Assembly (NCBI RefSeq): GCF_014117265.1
Contig: NZ_CP059833.1
Coordinates: 1,395,069 to 1,459,068, forward strand
DNA: 64,000 nt
Reading direction: 5' to 3'
DNA from: Corynebacterium hindlerae
GTDB lineage: Bacteria; Actinomycetota; Actinomycetes; Mycobacteriales; Mycobacteriaceae
Part shown: piece by piece, positions 45,304-54,446 of the stretch
Numbering within the stretch: position 1 is the stretch's first letter
Layout of the letters: each line of letters opens with the position of its first letter
Notes under the pieces: model-generated
Told to the model about the DNA's origin: nothing
Databases searched by the model: none
What the model saw: only the letters and a program-made list of their open reading frames with translations
Translations under genes and position numbers: made by a program

Positions 45304-46728
45304 ATGAACACATTAGAGCGCGCACAGGGGCTGCTAGCTGGCATATTATCCAGCCAGCACGAGCTGCTGCATGCTCTTGGCCAACCGGGATTCAGTGCGG
45401 AACAAACCAGGGAATTATTAGCTAGTGTGCGCGAAGTTGACCGACTAGCGGATCTACTAACAACTCGATTGCTGTCAGAGTTGCAGCACTCCCAAGGCTT
45501 CGAACCGAACTCGCGCGCGAGCTTCAACAAGCTGATGCACGAAGGCAGGTTTAGCAGAAAGCAGCTTAAGGATCTTTCCCGACTGTCAACTGAATTGTTT
45601 GACTCCCCGCCTTCGGTCGGACACACCGACGGTATCCCTGCCCGGTTGCCTCACACCGCAGCAGGCATGGCCAAAGCAGCATTTGGCGCGGAATCTGCCA
45701 CGGTAATCTCGAAGACACTGGATGCGATCCCCAAGGGCACTCCCCCGGACACTGTTGCGTGGGTAGAGGAAGTCATGGCGAGCATGGCTCACCAGTTGGC
45801 CCCAGACGATCTCGTTCGGGCCGGGCAGAAGATCCTGCAAGGGCTCAACGCCGATAGCGAACCCAGCGACGAGGAACGTCAGCACAAGCGCAGCGTGAAG
45901 CTCTCCGCCCAGGACAGTGAGCTGATGGGCAAGCTTGCCGGCACCGTCACCCCGGAACTTCACGCTTTGTTATCGCGGTTATTTGCTGACTACGCGGGCC
46001 CAGGCGACCTCCTACCGGAGGTCGAGAAGGAAAACGACAGCCGTACCCAGGACCAGCGCAACCACGACGCACTGGTGAAAGCACTGAAATACGCGCTTAG
46101 CGGGCCTATGCGCCCGACGCGCGGCTGCTCCACCGTGGTTGCCACAATGACAATTGAGCAGCTGGCGACGGCCGCTGGAGTGGTACCGACGGACGTCGGC
46201 ACGCTGCTGTCCGTGCAGGATTTGATCCGCCTCGGCGCGGACAAAAACGCTTTCCTGGCGATCTTGGATCCAGACACCGGCAACCTAATCGAGCTGGGTA
46301 AAACCAGCCGGGCCGCTAATCTTTACGCCTACCTCGGCCTAGTGGCCTCCCAAGGCGGCGATATGACGCCGGGGTCCTCGCTGCCCGCGGCGCTGTGCGA
46401 AATTCACCATCTGCTGGCCTGGCGCTTCAGCGGCCGCTCGACAGCGGGAAACATGAGCCTGATCGGCCACAACACACACCGAAACGTGGATGATGCGCAA
46501 GAAAATCCGAAAAAATGGTGGACACTATGCTCGGAGACCGGGCAAATGCTGTGGATCCCACCTGAAAGCATCGACCCGAAACGAAGACCCCAGGCCAATT
46601 TCAACCCCATGACCTGGTTTAACCCAGGGCAGATGATACGTTTCGGGCTACATGATTCAAGGCCGGTTCCCCCATTCCAGCGACCCAGATCCGTCACCTG
46701 CCCGCGCTGCAACTACCCGGCGGCGTGA
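45304..46728 (+). CDS. DUF222 / HNH-endonuclease-like protein (13E12 type)
   Basis: 474 residues from the ATG at 45304. A long helical DUF222-type region (about 10-350) is followed by an HNH-like segment [20 protein letters not shown] with [13 protein letters not shown]. Typical HNH members keep Cys-x2-H..H and a closing LC..HH; here the final CxxHH has become IGHNTH, so activity may be reduced. These proteins are abundant and multicopy in actinobacteria, with no settled function. Its 3' end overlaps the convergent trhO gene by 16 bp. Confidence 0.75.
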   Translation: MNTLERAQGLLAGILSSQHELLHALGQPGFSAEQTRELLASVREVDRLADLLTTRLLSELQHSQGFEPNSRASFNKLMHEGRFSRKQLKDLSRLSTELFDSPPSVGHTDGIPARLPHTAAGMAKAAFGAESATVISKTLDAIPKGTPPDTVAWVEEVMASMAHQLAPDDLVRAGQKILQGLNADSEPSDEERQHKRSVKLSAQDSELMGKLAGTVTPELHALLSRLFADYAGPGDLLPEVEKENDSRTQDQRNHDALVKALKYALSGPMRPTRGCSTVVATMTIEQLATAAGVVPTDVGTLLSVQDLIRLGADKNAFLAILDPDTGNLIELGKTSRAANLYAYLGLVASQGGDMTPGSSLPAALCEIHHLLAWRFSGRSTAGNMSLIGHNTHRNVDDAQENPKKWWTLCSETGQMLWIPPESIDPKRRPQANFNPMTWFNPGQMIRFGLHDSRPVPPFQRPRSVTCPRCNYPAA

Positions 46729-47642
46729 GCCTGCTTCCGCACCACCTCGGCACACTCATCCCTGCCGCAGGTGCGCTTCGCCGGATCCGCTGCACACGAA
46801 GGACACATCAGGGTCTGGGTGCGGCACTCCAAGTTGCCACAGTTCTCGAACTTGTTCGTTGGGGTACCGCAGTGCACACAGTGCCCAAGCTGCACAAATC
46901 CCGGGTCCTCGGTGCCCATGCCGAACTCTGTGTGCATCCGCTTGTCAAAAACATATAGCGAGCCTTCCCACAGCCCATCATTGCCATACTTTTCGCCATA
47001 GCGGACAATGCCACCGTCGATCTGGTAGACCTCTTTGAAACCGCGGTTCTTCATAAGCGCCGACAGGATTTCGCAGCGAATACCACCGGTGCAATAGGAA
47101 ATGACTGGCTTGTCCTTCATCCAGTCATACTTGCCGGATTCCAGCTCCCTAATGAAGTCATGCGTGGTGTTAACATCCGGCACCACGGCGTTCTTGAACT
47201 TACCGATCTGCGCCTCCATGGCGTTGCGGCCATCGAAGAACACGACTTCGTCGCCACGTTCTTCCACCAGCTTGTTCACCTGCGCTGGCTTGAGGTGCAC
47301 GCCACCACCGACGACACCGTTTTCATCCACCTTGAGTTCCCCCGGCGCGCCGAACGCCACAATCTCATCGCGGACCTTGACGGACAGACGTGGGAAGTCC
47401 TCCGCGCCGCCCTCGGACCACTTGAATTCCATCTTGCCGAAGTACTCTTTGCACTTCTTTACGTACTCTTTACAGGCAGCCATGTCGCCACCGACGGTGC
47501 CGTTGATGCCGTGCTCGGAAATCAGGATGCGCCCGCGCAGGCCGAGGCGTTCGCAGAGTTCGCGCTGCCACATCATCACGGCCTTGGGATCGGACAGGGG
47601 AAGGAACTTGTAATACAGGAGGATCTTGCTGATGCGCTGCAT
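46713..47642 (-). CDS. trhO: tRNA uridine-5-hydroxylase, rhodanese-domain (TrhO/YceA, UPF0176)
   Basis: 309 residues with an N-terminal acylphosphatase-like domain ([13 protein letters not shown]) and a rhodanese domain with the active loop [11 protein letters not shown]-terminal cysteine-rich patch (CVHCGTP...[16 protein letters not shown]) is likely a zinc site. E. coli YceA/TrhO forms 5-hydroxyuridine at position 34 of tRNAs. Full length for Gram-positive members. It overlaps the convergent HNH gene by 16 bp. Confidence 0.9.
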   Translation of the reverse strand: MQRISKILLYYKFLPLSDPKAVMMWQRELCERLGLRGRILISEHGINGTVGGDMAACKEYVKKCKEYFGKMEFKWSEGGAEDFPRLSVKVRDEIVAFGAPGELKVDENGVVGGGVHLKPAQVNKLVEERGDEVVFFDGRNAMEAQIGKFKNAVVPDVNTTHDFIRELESGKYDWMKDKPVISYCTGGIRCEILSALMKNRGFKEVYQIDGGIVRYGEKYGNDGLWEGSLYVFDKRMHTEFGMGTEDPGFVQLGHCVHCGTPTNKFENCGNLECRTQTLMCPSCAADPAKRTCGRDECAEVVRKQAHAAG

Positions 47643-47652
47643 GTATTCGAGT

Positions 47653-48168
47653 TTAGTGGTAGGCCGCGGAAAACCCTAAAGCTTCCACCATCGCCTCCTC
47701 GGACCCTAAACGTGGCCCTAGCAGGTACAACACGTAAATGAATGTGGCGAACGCAATAGTGCACCAGCGCCAGAACCTATCCCACGGCAGCCATTTCGCC
47801 ACCACGGCGCCGACCAAAGCGCCGAAAGTATTGAGGATCAAATCATCCGTATCCGAAATGCCAAGCGCAAAGACAAATTGCAGGACCTCAATCGTAAGCG
47901 ATATCCCCAGGCCAAGGGCGACCGTGCGACGGACGTCGCGAAGCAGCTGGTAGGCGATCAACCCCAGTGGCACAAACAGCACCACGTTGCCTACCACGTT
48001 AAATAATGGGCCGAACCAGCTACTGGGGGCGATGAGGTCATTGAAGGGGACTAGTTGGATTTCACGCAGGTGGTGCGCTTCCTTTCGCCACAGGTGACCA
48101 ATCACAAAGTATCCCTTAAGCAGGGTCAACAAGACGATGACTGGGAAATAATAGAGGAGAGTTTTCAA
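47653..48168 (-). CDS. VanZ-family membrane protein
   Basis: 171 residues with five hydrophobic segments and the VanZ signature regions [54 protein letters not shown]. VanZ proteins confer low teicoplanin resistance in some enterococci; in most genomes their role is unknown. Ends 10 bp before trhO on the same strand, likely cotranscribed. Confidence 0.87.
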   Translation of the reverse strand: MKTLLYYFPVIVLLTLLKGYFVIGHLWRKEAHHLREIQLVPFNDLIAPSSWFGPLFNVVGNVVLFVPLGLIAYQLLRDVRRTVALGLGISLTIEVLQFVFALGISDTDDLILNTFGALVGAVVAKWLPWDRFWRWCTIAFATFIYVLYLLGPRLGSEEAMVEALGFSAAYH

Positions 48169-48234
48169 TGGTTACTCCCGAAACGTAACCCCCGGGTGAG
48201 AAGGAGAACGAAATTGAGCATACGTGCACAATAC

Positions 48235-49296
48235 CTAGGTGTGTGTCGGAGTTTCATCCCACTCCACACCCGGGTCAGTGAGCCAGGCCAGAGCTTTGTG
48301 CCATTCCATGAGGATTTCGTCCGTGTGTTCATCAACGTAATGCGGATCCTCGGGGCGTAGCGTCTCATCCACCGCGACCCACCGAAGCGAGCGCACATAC
48401 TCATAGAAATCACAGATCTGTCGACTATCCGGCAGCGTAGTGAAATTCCTGATGAACTCCGTGGAGCCCCATTCAGCGGCAACGCCAACAACATCGCTGC
48501 TTGACACGCCTGCGAGGTCATCCGCATGGGCTGGAGCACGACCAGTCAAGTGGTCCGGAAGCGACACCGCACCGAGCAGGTGCATGAGCGGCTGCGCTGC
48601 CTTATCACACCAGCTGAGCTGCGTCGCTTCTTCCATGATTTCCGTGCTGCGATCCCCGAGAGTAACCGCCTCCACAAACGCGCGTTCCCGCGGGGAGAAA
48701 GCGGCGAATGCATCGGGCATCCGTTGGTTAATAGGTGCGATGATGTTCTCGTTGTGGTGCCACGCCACCGCGATTTCTGAAACAACGATCAGTGCGCAGG
48801 CACGGCAGGCAACGTCCCGCGCGTCGCGCAGCTGTATTTCGTGTTCGCTACGAACCGGTGGCAGATCATCCAGCACGTTGATGCCGAGCACCCCGAGTTC
48901 GGCGCGGATGCGGCTGGCGCGCATGCGGGCGTCTGGATGGTAAGGGACAGAGTATTGGTTAGCAGGGTCCAGCAGGTCCTCACCATCGATATTGTGCAGC
49001 TTATGCTCATCCAGGAAGATTGCGTTGGCGTCCTCGGCCCATTTCTCATCAGGCAGCTGCGCGAACTCGTAAACCACTTGTGTTGCGCGCGCATGCTCAA
49101 AGGTGGCAAACAAACCTGCATTCATTTGTCTGCCCGCGCGCTGCAATCCTTTTGTGGTGACCAGGTGTTTGACCTGTTCGATCGGGCCGATAAAGGACTG
49201 GAATTTGGTGATGTCGGCGATGTCCTGGAAGGTTGTCGCCGTTGACCACGTCCCCGGGATGATATCGCGGACGGTGGCCAGCGCAGTGATTGTCAT
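48235..49296 (-). CDS. DUF4272-like protein
   Basis: 353 residues, no membrane segments or signal. The central part (about 130-260) has the DUF4272 pattern: LPPVRSEHEIQLRDARDVACRACALIVVSEIA, then a FSPRERAFVE segment and a conserved Trp/Leu helix. Residues 290-345 are acidic with several Trp. Function unknown. It is not tightly linked to its neighbours, with a 66-bp gap to vanZ and a divergent gene upstream. Confidence 0.6.
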   Translation of the reverse strand: MTITALATVRDIIPGTWSTATTFQDIADITKFQSFIGPIEQVKHLVTTKGLQRAGRQMNAGLFATFEHARATQVVYEFAQLPDEKWAEDANAIFLDEHKLHNIDGEDLLDPANQYSVPYHPDARMRASRIRAELGVLGINVLDDLPPVRSEHEIQLRDARDVACRACALIVVSEIAVAWHHNENIIAPINQRMPDAFAAFSPRERAFVEAVTLGDRSTEIMEEATQLSWCDKAAQPLMHLLGAVSLPDHLTGRAPAHADDLAGVSSSDVVGVAAEWGSTEFIRNFTTLPDSRQICDFYEYVRSLRWVAVDETLRPEDPHYVDEHTDEILMEWHKALAWLTDPGVEWDETPTHT

Positions 49297-49347
49297 ACTT
49301 CAACAGCCTATTGCAGGGTTCGCCCTTGTGCGCTCGGGACAGGTAAG

Positions 49348-49408
49348 TAAAATTCTGCATCTGGGCCTCAAAAATGGCCGTTTTCCGACCGAAAATGTGG
49401 AATTTTAC
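49348..49408 (+). repeat. Long imperfect hairpin upstream of the 2H phosphoesterase
   Basis: GTAAAATTC at the left pairs with GAATTTTAC at the right, with CAT/ATG pairs inside and a central part containing GGCC...GGCC and TTTTCCGACCGAAAA. The right arm ends at the proposed GTG start codon, so the structure could mask translation initiation. It differs in sequence from the CCCGGG repeats. Confidence 0.6.
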
Positions 49409-49918
49409 GTGTCTTCTCCAGAAAACCTTTTGCTCTACTTGTCTCCCGAGCACGATGCCGCGATCCGGCAGCTTTTTGACCAGCTAGCGGAGCGCGGTTT
49501 CCCGAGGCAGCAGCAAACCCCGCACATTACGCTCACGTTTTCTCCCGCGATGTCGCCGCGCGTGGTGGAGCGCGCCGCCGAACTGCTACCCGGGTTGGTT
49601 CCGGCTGAGTTTCGGAGGGTCGGCACCGTTGTCTTTGGCACTAAGTCCAAGCAAACCGTGGCGTTGCTGCTGGAAACCACCGATGAGCTGGAGCGCGCCG
49701 CCCGGGAACTCAGCGCTTTGAACCCGGATGGCCGCGGTGATCGCTGGACCCCGCACCTCACGGTTGGACTGCGGCTTCCTCGTGCGATCGTGCCCGACTA
49801 CGTGGCAGCACTCGACGAGCTGCGACCTCCCACCCAATTGCTCGCTGTTCGGGCCGGGTATTGGCGCCCGGTGCAGCAGGAGCTGACTACACTAGCTCCA
49901 TGCCCGAAGGCCACGTAA
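49409..49918 (+). CDS. 2H phosphoesterase / 2'-5' RNA ligase-like protein
   Basis: About 169 residues from a GTG at 49409, with no clear RBS; the frame is open upstream but the sequence before this point is a hairpin. The two HxTx motifs of the 2H superfamily are present: PHITLTFSP near residue 40 and PHLTVGLRL near 115, forming the catalytic pair. Members cleave cyclic phosphates or join RNA ends. It overlaps the following glycosylase gene by 19 bp, so the two are co-expressed. Confidence 0.78.
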   Translation: MSSPENLLLYLSPEHDAAIRQLFDQLAERGFPRQQQTPHITLTFSPAMSPRVVERAAELLPGLVPAEFRRVGTVVFGTKSKQTVALLLETTDELERAARELSALNPDGRGDRWTPHLTVGLRLPRAIVPDYVAALDELRPPTQLLAVRAGYWRPVQQELTTLAPCPKAT

Positions 49919-50700
49919 TCCACCGACTCGCCCGCGACCTCACCGAGAAATTCGCAGGCCAGCGCGTTCGTGTTTCGTCGCCGCAGGGTCGGTTCGCTGC
50001 CTCCGCCGCGCTTATCGACACCCACGTCCTCACCCACGCAGACGCCTACGGCAAACAGTTGTTTGTTCATTTCGCTGGGCCTCATGTGGTGAGCATCCAT
50101 CTTGGTTTGATCGGCAAGTTGAGGATCCAGCCCTTGGCGGACCCCGGCCCCACGGTGCGACTGCGCATCGCCAACTCGAACACCGCGGCTGATCTGATTG
50201 GACCGCAGTGGTGCCGTCTGATCACAGAGTCCGAGATGGCGACTGCCGTGGCGAAGCTCGGCGCCGACCCCTTGCGCGCAGATGCGGATCCCGAGTGGCT
50301 GTGGTCGCGGGTGAGCCACTCCGGACGCACGATCGCTTCGCTGCTCATGGACCAGAAGTTGTTTGCCGGCGTGGGCAATATCTACCGGGCTGAGCCGTTG
50401 TTTCGCTTGGGGTTAAGCCCGTTTACTCCGGGGCGGGAACTGAGTCGGGGCCAGTTCGATGCGCTGTGGCGCGACCTCGTGACGCTCATGAAGGCTGGGG
50501 TAACAGCTGGCAGGATCGATACGGTTCGGCCCGAGCACACCCCGGAGGCGATGGGGCGCGAGCCTCGTAAGGACGACCACGGCGGGGAGGTTTATGTCTA
50601 CCGCCGGGCGGGCCTGCCCTGCCATGTGTGCGGGACTCCGATTAGCCACCAGGTGTTAGAGGGCCGGAACTTGTTCTGGTGTCCCGCCTGCCAGTGCTAG
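49900..50700 (+). CDS. Fpg/Nei-family DNA glycosylase (Nei2 type)
   Basis: 266 residues starting MPEGHVIHRLARDL, where Pro2 is the catalytic amine and Glu3 assists; the PEGH start marks the actinobacterial Nei2 group and sets Fpg (PELP) aside. The beta-hairpin Lys is in DAYGKQLF, the helix-two-turn-helix in LFAGVGNIYRAEPLFR, and the zinc finger in CHVCGTP...CPACQC. It removes oxidised pyrimidines and nicks the strand by beta,delta-elimination. It overlaps the upstream 2H gene. A 69-bp direct repeat starts right after its stop codon. Confidence 0.9.
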   Translation: MPEGHVIHRLARDLTEKFAGQRVRVSSPQGRFAASAALIDTHVLTHADAYGKQLFVHFAGPHVVSIHLGLIGKLRIQPLADPGPTVRLRIANSNTAADLIGPQWCRLITESEMATAVAKLGADPLRADADPEWLWSRVSHSGRTIASLLMDQKLFAGVGNIYRAEPLFRLGLSPFTPGRELSRGQFDALWRDLVTLMKAGVTAGRIDTVRPEHTPEAMGREPRKDDHGGEVYVYRRAGLPCHVCGTPISHQVLEGRNLFWCPACQC

Positions 50701-50702
50701 GA

Positions 50703-50771
50703 CATGTACACGCCTTAAACATTTCCCCGAAACGTGTCGATTTTTAGGCTCCAAATGTACATATTACCTTT
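50703..50771 (-). repeat. 69-bp direct repeat R1 (downstream of fic)
   Basis: CATGTACACGCC...CGAAACGTGTCGATTTTTAG...CAAATGTACATATTACCTTT. It matches R2 at 51848-51916 with only four differences. On the minus strand it carries GGTAATATGTACATT and TTTAAGGCGTGTACATG, that is, the same leader that precedes fic. Here the ATG is followed after one codon by a stop (ATG TCC TAG). Confidence 0.93.
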
Positions 50772-51850
50772 TATTGGGTCAATACCTCGAGCACAGCCAG
50801 GTTCTTAAAGATTTTTTCTCGACCGATCGTTTGTTCACTCAGCACACCGTTCTCAGCCAGCAGAGCAAGCCACTTCGAGGCGGTTTGGCGCTGGGCTATA
50901 TCAGCTTCCGTAACGTCGCCAATACGCACATATGGGTTCTTCACCAGGACTTCAGCCAACTCTTTTGCCGGTTGTATCCCGAGGTCACGAATCCGATCAG
51001 CTAGCTGCTCCTGGACTTTGGTTACCGCTTCAATGAGACGTATTGCTTCTTGCGCAGCACGTTCCACAGCCCTAACCATGAACAGGATCCACTCTTCCCA
51101 GGCCCCTTCTACCGTGACGGCCCTCAACAATCGGTAGTACTCAGACTTGTGGGCAACGATCTGTCCGGAAAGATATAGCACGGGGAGAGCTAGCATTTCT
51201 TCCTGTACCAACAGCGCCACATTCAGAATTCGCCCTGTGCGACCATTGCCATCATAAAAAGGGTGAATGGCTTCAAATTGGTAGTGAGTCAATGCCATGA
51301 GCACCAGCGGATTCAGGCCATGGTCACTGTAGATGAATCGCTCCCAGGCAGACAGGTGTCGCTCAATGACCTCTCTCCCTTCCGGAGGGGTGTATGCCCT
51401 CTGTTGAGTAGATGGGTCTCCAATGTAGGTGCCGGGAGTTGATCGCACCTCATTCCGCCCGTCTTGCAACACCCCGCACACCTCTTTAGCTAACTTTTCC
51501 GAGACCGGAAGTGTCCCCAGTCCGGAAACCGCAAAATGGAGCGCATCGTTATAGCGGAGTGCCTCCTTTGTGGCAGGTGTTGGCGTGGCATCTGCGCGCC
51601 AAGCTGCTCGGAACAGCTCATCGTTTGTGGTGACGATGTTTTCAATTTCGGTGGAAGCCTGCGCCTCCCGAAGCGGGATAGTCGACGTAATGATCGCAGG
51701 ATTTGGAATCAGCCGACATGCCATATTGAGCGCGGATATGGCAGATTGCGCGTCGATGACGGCCTTGAGCACCCTCACTGTTTCCACAACGTCTGAAGGG
51801 GGCAACGGAGGGAGATCGTTATAGGGCACTTCGGGATTGAAATTGCTCAT
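50771..51850 (-). CDS. Fic-domain protein (AMPylase fold, class II)
   Basis: I start at MSNFNPEVPYND (ATG at 51850), with AAGG 7 bases upstream inside repeat R2; 359 residues. The Fic motif is intact: HPFYDGNGRTGR at 196-207, with catalytic His196. The N-terminal inhibitory helix carries STEIEN at 66-71, the (S/T)xxxE(G/N) motif that blocks ATP binding in class II Fic proteins. A winged helix-turn-helix follows the Fic domain (about 290-359). Such chromosomal Fic proteins modify proteins with AMP; targets are usually unknown. The whole gene is bracketed by 69-bp direct repeats, pointing to acquisition or duplication as a cassette. Confidence 0.9.
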   Translation of the reverse strand: MSNFNPEVPYNDLPPLPPSDVVETVRVLKAVIDAQSAISALNMACRLIPNPAIITSTIPLREAQASTEIENIVTTNDELFRAAWRADATPTPATKEALRYNDALHFAVSGLGTLPVSEKLAKEVCGVLQDGRNEVRSTPGTYIGDPSTQQRAYTPPEGREVIERHLSAWERFIYSDHGLNPLVLMALTHYQFEAIHPFYDGNGRTGRILNVALLVQEEMLALPVLYLSGQIVAHKSEYYRLLRAVTVEGAWEEWILFMVRAVERAAQEAIRLIEAVTKVQEQLADRIRDLGIQPAKELAEVLVKNPYVRIGDVTEADIAQRQTASKWLALLAENGVLSEQTIGREKIFKNLAVLEVLTQ

Positions 51851-51916
51851 GTACACACCTTAAACATTTCCCCGAAACGTGTCGATTTTTAGTACCCAAA
51901 TGTACATATTACCTTT
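51848..51916 (-). repeat. 69-bp direct repeat R2 (promoter/leader of fic)
   Basis: Nearly identical to R1 at 50703-50771. On the minus strand it begins at the stop codon of the mscCG-like gene, contains GGTAATATG as a possible -10 and ends with the RBS and start codon of fic. Small ATGTACAT palindromes lie near each end. Confidence 0.93.
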
Positions 51917-53342
51917 AGGGGGTCTCCTGAACTGGGGTTTCTCCAACCTCCGGGGCCACGGGTTCTGTCGCTACCGGTTCTGACGTAGCTTCCGGCGTCG
52001 CCGGGACGGTCGGCTCAACGGTGGGCTCAAAGGTTTCCTCAGGCGTCGGAATGTAGGTTTGTGGCACTTCCGAGTACACGGGAGGCGCTGGTGCCGGCGC
52101 GGGAGCCTCGGGTGTCTGCGTCACTACGGGGTCGGGAGCTAGCCATCCGGCTTGGCCTCCTTGCTGCCCGTCAGAAAGTGTCATCGATCCCAACATTCCG
52201 ACGATGAGCAGGCCGATCATCAGCAGCGTCGTAGAGGGGCGCACTCGCCCACCGAGCGAAAGGATTCCGGAGACTTTCCGTGGTTTCTCCGGCGCATCGG
52301 AGCGTTCCACAATTTCCTTCATCACCTGTTCGCGTGGCACGTCAGCGTTTTCTGCGGCGTTGGCGAGCGCTTCGAGCTCCCCGGTATCCGTTGCCTTAGG
52401 CGGGGCCGGTTTGATGGCCGCTGCTGGGATGGGACGAAACTCTTCCGTATCAAGCAGGTGCCGGAGGGAATTGTTGACGTCGTCGTCAAGCAGCGTCGTT
52501 TCGCTGGCGCGCTTGCCGTAGTCCTCCCACCATTCGTCCAGCACGGCGGCGCGGACGGCGCGTTCGACGAGCCATTGTTTGCCCGGCGCGACGTCGATCA
52601 TGAGGCGCATCGTGGCCGTCCATGGCAGGCCCATGGCGGTCGGTGGGGTGACGGCGGTGGCGGGGTGGAAGGTGATTTCGCTGCGGATATGCTCGCTTAT
52701 CGACGGCTCAAGCAGCGCATCTTCTGCCGCCGCCAGCGATCGCGCGTTGATTTCATCCATTGAGCTACCGGCCGTGATCGGCACTGGAATGTTGACCACG
52801 GCGCGGGCCCAGCGTGCCGAAGAGTTGACGCACATGCGGGCTTCGCCGTTGGGGACGGTGATTTCGTCGCCATTGATGGTGCGGATCGTGGTGGCGCGCA
52901 GCGTCATGTCCACGACGTCGCCTTCGACGGTGGCTGCCGTTCCGTAGAACTTCACCCAGTCGCCGATACCGTATTGCTTTTCCGTGATGATGAAGAAACC
53001 ACCCAGGAGGTCGCCAATGATTTTCTGCGAACCGAAACCAACCGCGGCGGAAACGACAGTCGCGGGGATGGCAGCTGCAGCCAGGTTGATCCCGAGGTTC
53101 CGCATTCCGAAAATAATCAGGAACGTGTAGGCGATGGCTTCAGCGATGTAGACCATCGCACCTACCAGGGCTTTTCGCCCCTTTGCAGCTTCGCTGCCTT
53201 CGTCAACGGCTTTGCCTGCTCCGGCGATGATGCGACGTCCGACTCGGGGGATGAGGAAGCCGATGATCACCAGCATGGCAAGGAAAATGCCATGGGCAAC
53301 AATCCACTGTTTGATTTCTTCGAGTATTAACTCCACTGGCAT
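51915..53342 (-). CDS. mscCG: Mechanosensitive channel, MscCG/MscS family
   Basis: 475 residues from the ATG at 53342 (MPVELILEEIKQWIVAHG); a longer frame upstream is unlikely. It has the three N-terminal MscS helices, with the pore helix in AAAAIPATVVSAAVGFGSQK, then the beta-domain TEKQYGIGDWVKFYG and the cage. As in C. glutamicum MscCG, a long acidic linker and a fourth helix (about 395-415; STTLLMIGLLIVGML) follow, and a Pro/Glu/Thr-rich tail ends the protein. In C. glutamicum MscCG releases glutamate on membrane tension. The stop codon sits at the edge of repeat R2. Confidence 0.9.
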   Translation of the reverse strand: MPVELILEEIKQWIVAHGIFLAMLVIIGFLIPRVGRRIIAGAGKAVDEGSEAAKGRKALVGAMVYIAEAIAYTFLIIFGMRNLGINLAAAAIPATVVSAAVGFGSQKIIGDLLGGFFIITEKQYGIGDWVKFYGTAATVEGDVVDMTLRATTIRTINGDEITVPNGEARMCVNSSARWARAVVNIPVPITAGSSMDEINARSLAAAEDALLEPSISEHIRSEITFHPATAVTPPTAMGLPWTATMRLMIDVAPGKQWLVERAVRAAVLDEWWEDYGKRASETTLLDDDVNNSLRHLLDTEEFRPIPAAAIKPAPPKATDTGELEALANAAENADVPREQVMKEIVERSDAPEKPRKVSGILSLGGRVRPSTTLLMIGLLIVGMLGSMTLSDGQQGGQAGWLAPDPVVTQTPEAPAPAPAPPVYSEVPQTYIPTPEETFEPTVEPTVPATPEATSEPVATEPVAPEVGETPVQETP

Positions 53343-53545
53343 AGGCACCAGAGTAATAGCGTTGGGCGTATTGGTTCTGCTTCTTCGGAAGTGATCCGCT
53401 GTGGTTACTTTTCGAACTTCCTTAAGGCACGTTGAAACCCAAATGGGGGAAGTTGAATGTGACAAGAAGGGCATATATGAAAAAAGTTATGTTTTCTATT
53501 CCGTTCAGAGTCCCTACGGACTAAATTAATTTTTAGCTTCCTTCT

Positions 53546-53575
53546 GGGTGTTACTGCCCGTGTGCAGGCATGACC
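53546..53575 (+). promoter_or_regulatory. RAT-like antiterminator RNA site in the bglG-type leader
   Basis: GGGTGTTACTGCCC, GTGTGC, AGGCATGACC read together follow the ribonucleic antiterminator consensus of LicT/SacT targets (GGxTTGTTACTG...GCAGGCxxxACC). It lies 35 bp upstream of the antiterminator gene. The 3' half GCAGG (53564-53568) can also pair with CCTGC (53592-53596), giving a competing stem, though no U-run follows. Thus the protein would control its own leader and the PTS gene behind it. Confidence 0.75.
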
Positions 53576-53609
53576 GGATGTTTACGCTTCCCTGCCCCGA
53601 GGAGCCCCC

Positions 53610-54434
53610 ATGCCCGAATTTAGAGTAAGACGAGTCTTGAGCAACAACGCTCTGATTGTGTCTACCGCAGGGGAAAACGCCATTGAAAGCGTGCGGGTAG
53701 GTAAAGGAATTGGGTTTGCTAAGAAACCCGGTGATCTCATTGAATCGCCACTCGACGGTCGCGAATACGTCGAGATTAGTGAGCAGCAACGCGCCGTGCT
53801 GGATTCGCTCCGCGAACTGGACGATCATTTGCTCACCGTCATCAGCGCCAGCATTGATTTGGCCAGTGACATGCTCGGAGACCTCCATCCCAGCGTCTAC
53901 GTGATTCTGGTGGAACACATCGCATTCGCTGTGGAGCGGACCACCCGGGGCGAAGTGATCCATAATTCTCTCATCGCAGAAACCAGGGCCGTCATCCCAG
54001 AAGAGTTTCATACTGCCGAACTGATCGTGCACTACCTCAATACCCACCTCGACCAGCTAGACCTACCCCTCGATGAAGCGGCCTACATCGCACTTCATCT
54101 TCACGCCGCCCGCTCAGGTGCCAGTGTGAAACAACCGTTGGCCGTGGCCAATACTCTCGGGCAGGCCACCGCTACGGTTAGGCAGTTACTCGGGGATGCG
54201 GGGGACCAGGACGCACTGTCTATGGAGTTGGCGATGCTCCTCAGGCGCCTCAAACAGGGGCGATTGCGCGCGAATGCGCTGCAGCGGGACGTCGAAAAGC
54301 GACTGCCCAAAGAATTTGATGTTGCCAATCGGATTATCGCGAACTTATTGAATCAACCCACGACCGCTCCGGAAGCGCGGGGCGAAGCAGCATTTCTCGC
54401 CATGTTCTTGCATGGCTGGACGCAGGATATTTAG
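53610..54434 (+). CDS. BglG/LicT-family transcriptional antiterminator
   Basis: 274 residues: an RNA-binding CAT domain (1-58; RVRRVLSNNALIV...GKGIGFAKKPGD) and PRD domains. PRD1 (about 65-170) keeps histidines in LHPSVYVILVEHI and HTAELIVHYLNTHL. The second PRD (about 175-274) is divergent and short, and histidines expected there are hard to find, so control by phosphorylation may rest on PRD1. Active protein would bind the RAT-like site in its own leader and permit transcription through the PTS gene. Strong GAGGAGCC precedes the ATG. Confidence 0.88.
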   Translation: MPEFRVRRVLSNNALIVSTAGENAIESVRVGKGIGFAKKPGDLIESPLDGREYVEISEQQRAVLDSLRELDDHLLTVISASIDLASDMLGDLHPSVYVILVEHIAFAVERTTRGEVIHNSLIAETRAVIPEEFHTAELIVHYLNTHLDQLDLPLDEAAYIALHLHAARSGASVKQPLAVANTLGQATATVRQLLGDAGDQDALSMELAMLLRRLKQGRLRANALQRDVEKRLPKEFDVANRIIANLLNQPTTAPEARGEAAFLAMFLHGWTQDI

Positions 54435-54446
54435 AAAGGAAAAGTC

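Noticed and set aside
53526-54047. 173-codon minus-strand frame opposite the BglG-type gene
   Set aside because: The plus-strand gene has clear CAT and PRD domains and an RNA site; this frame has none.
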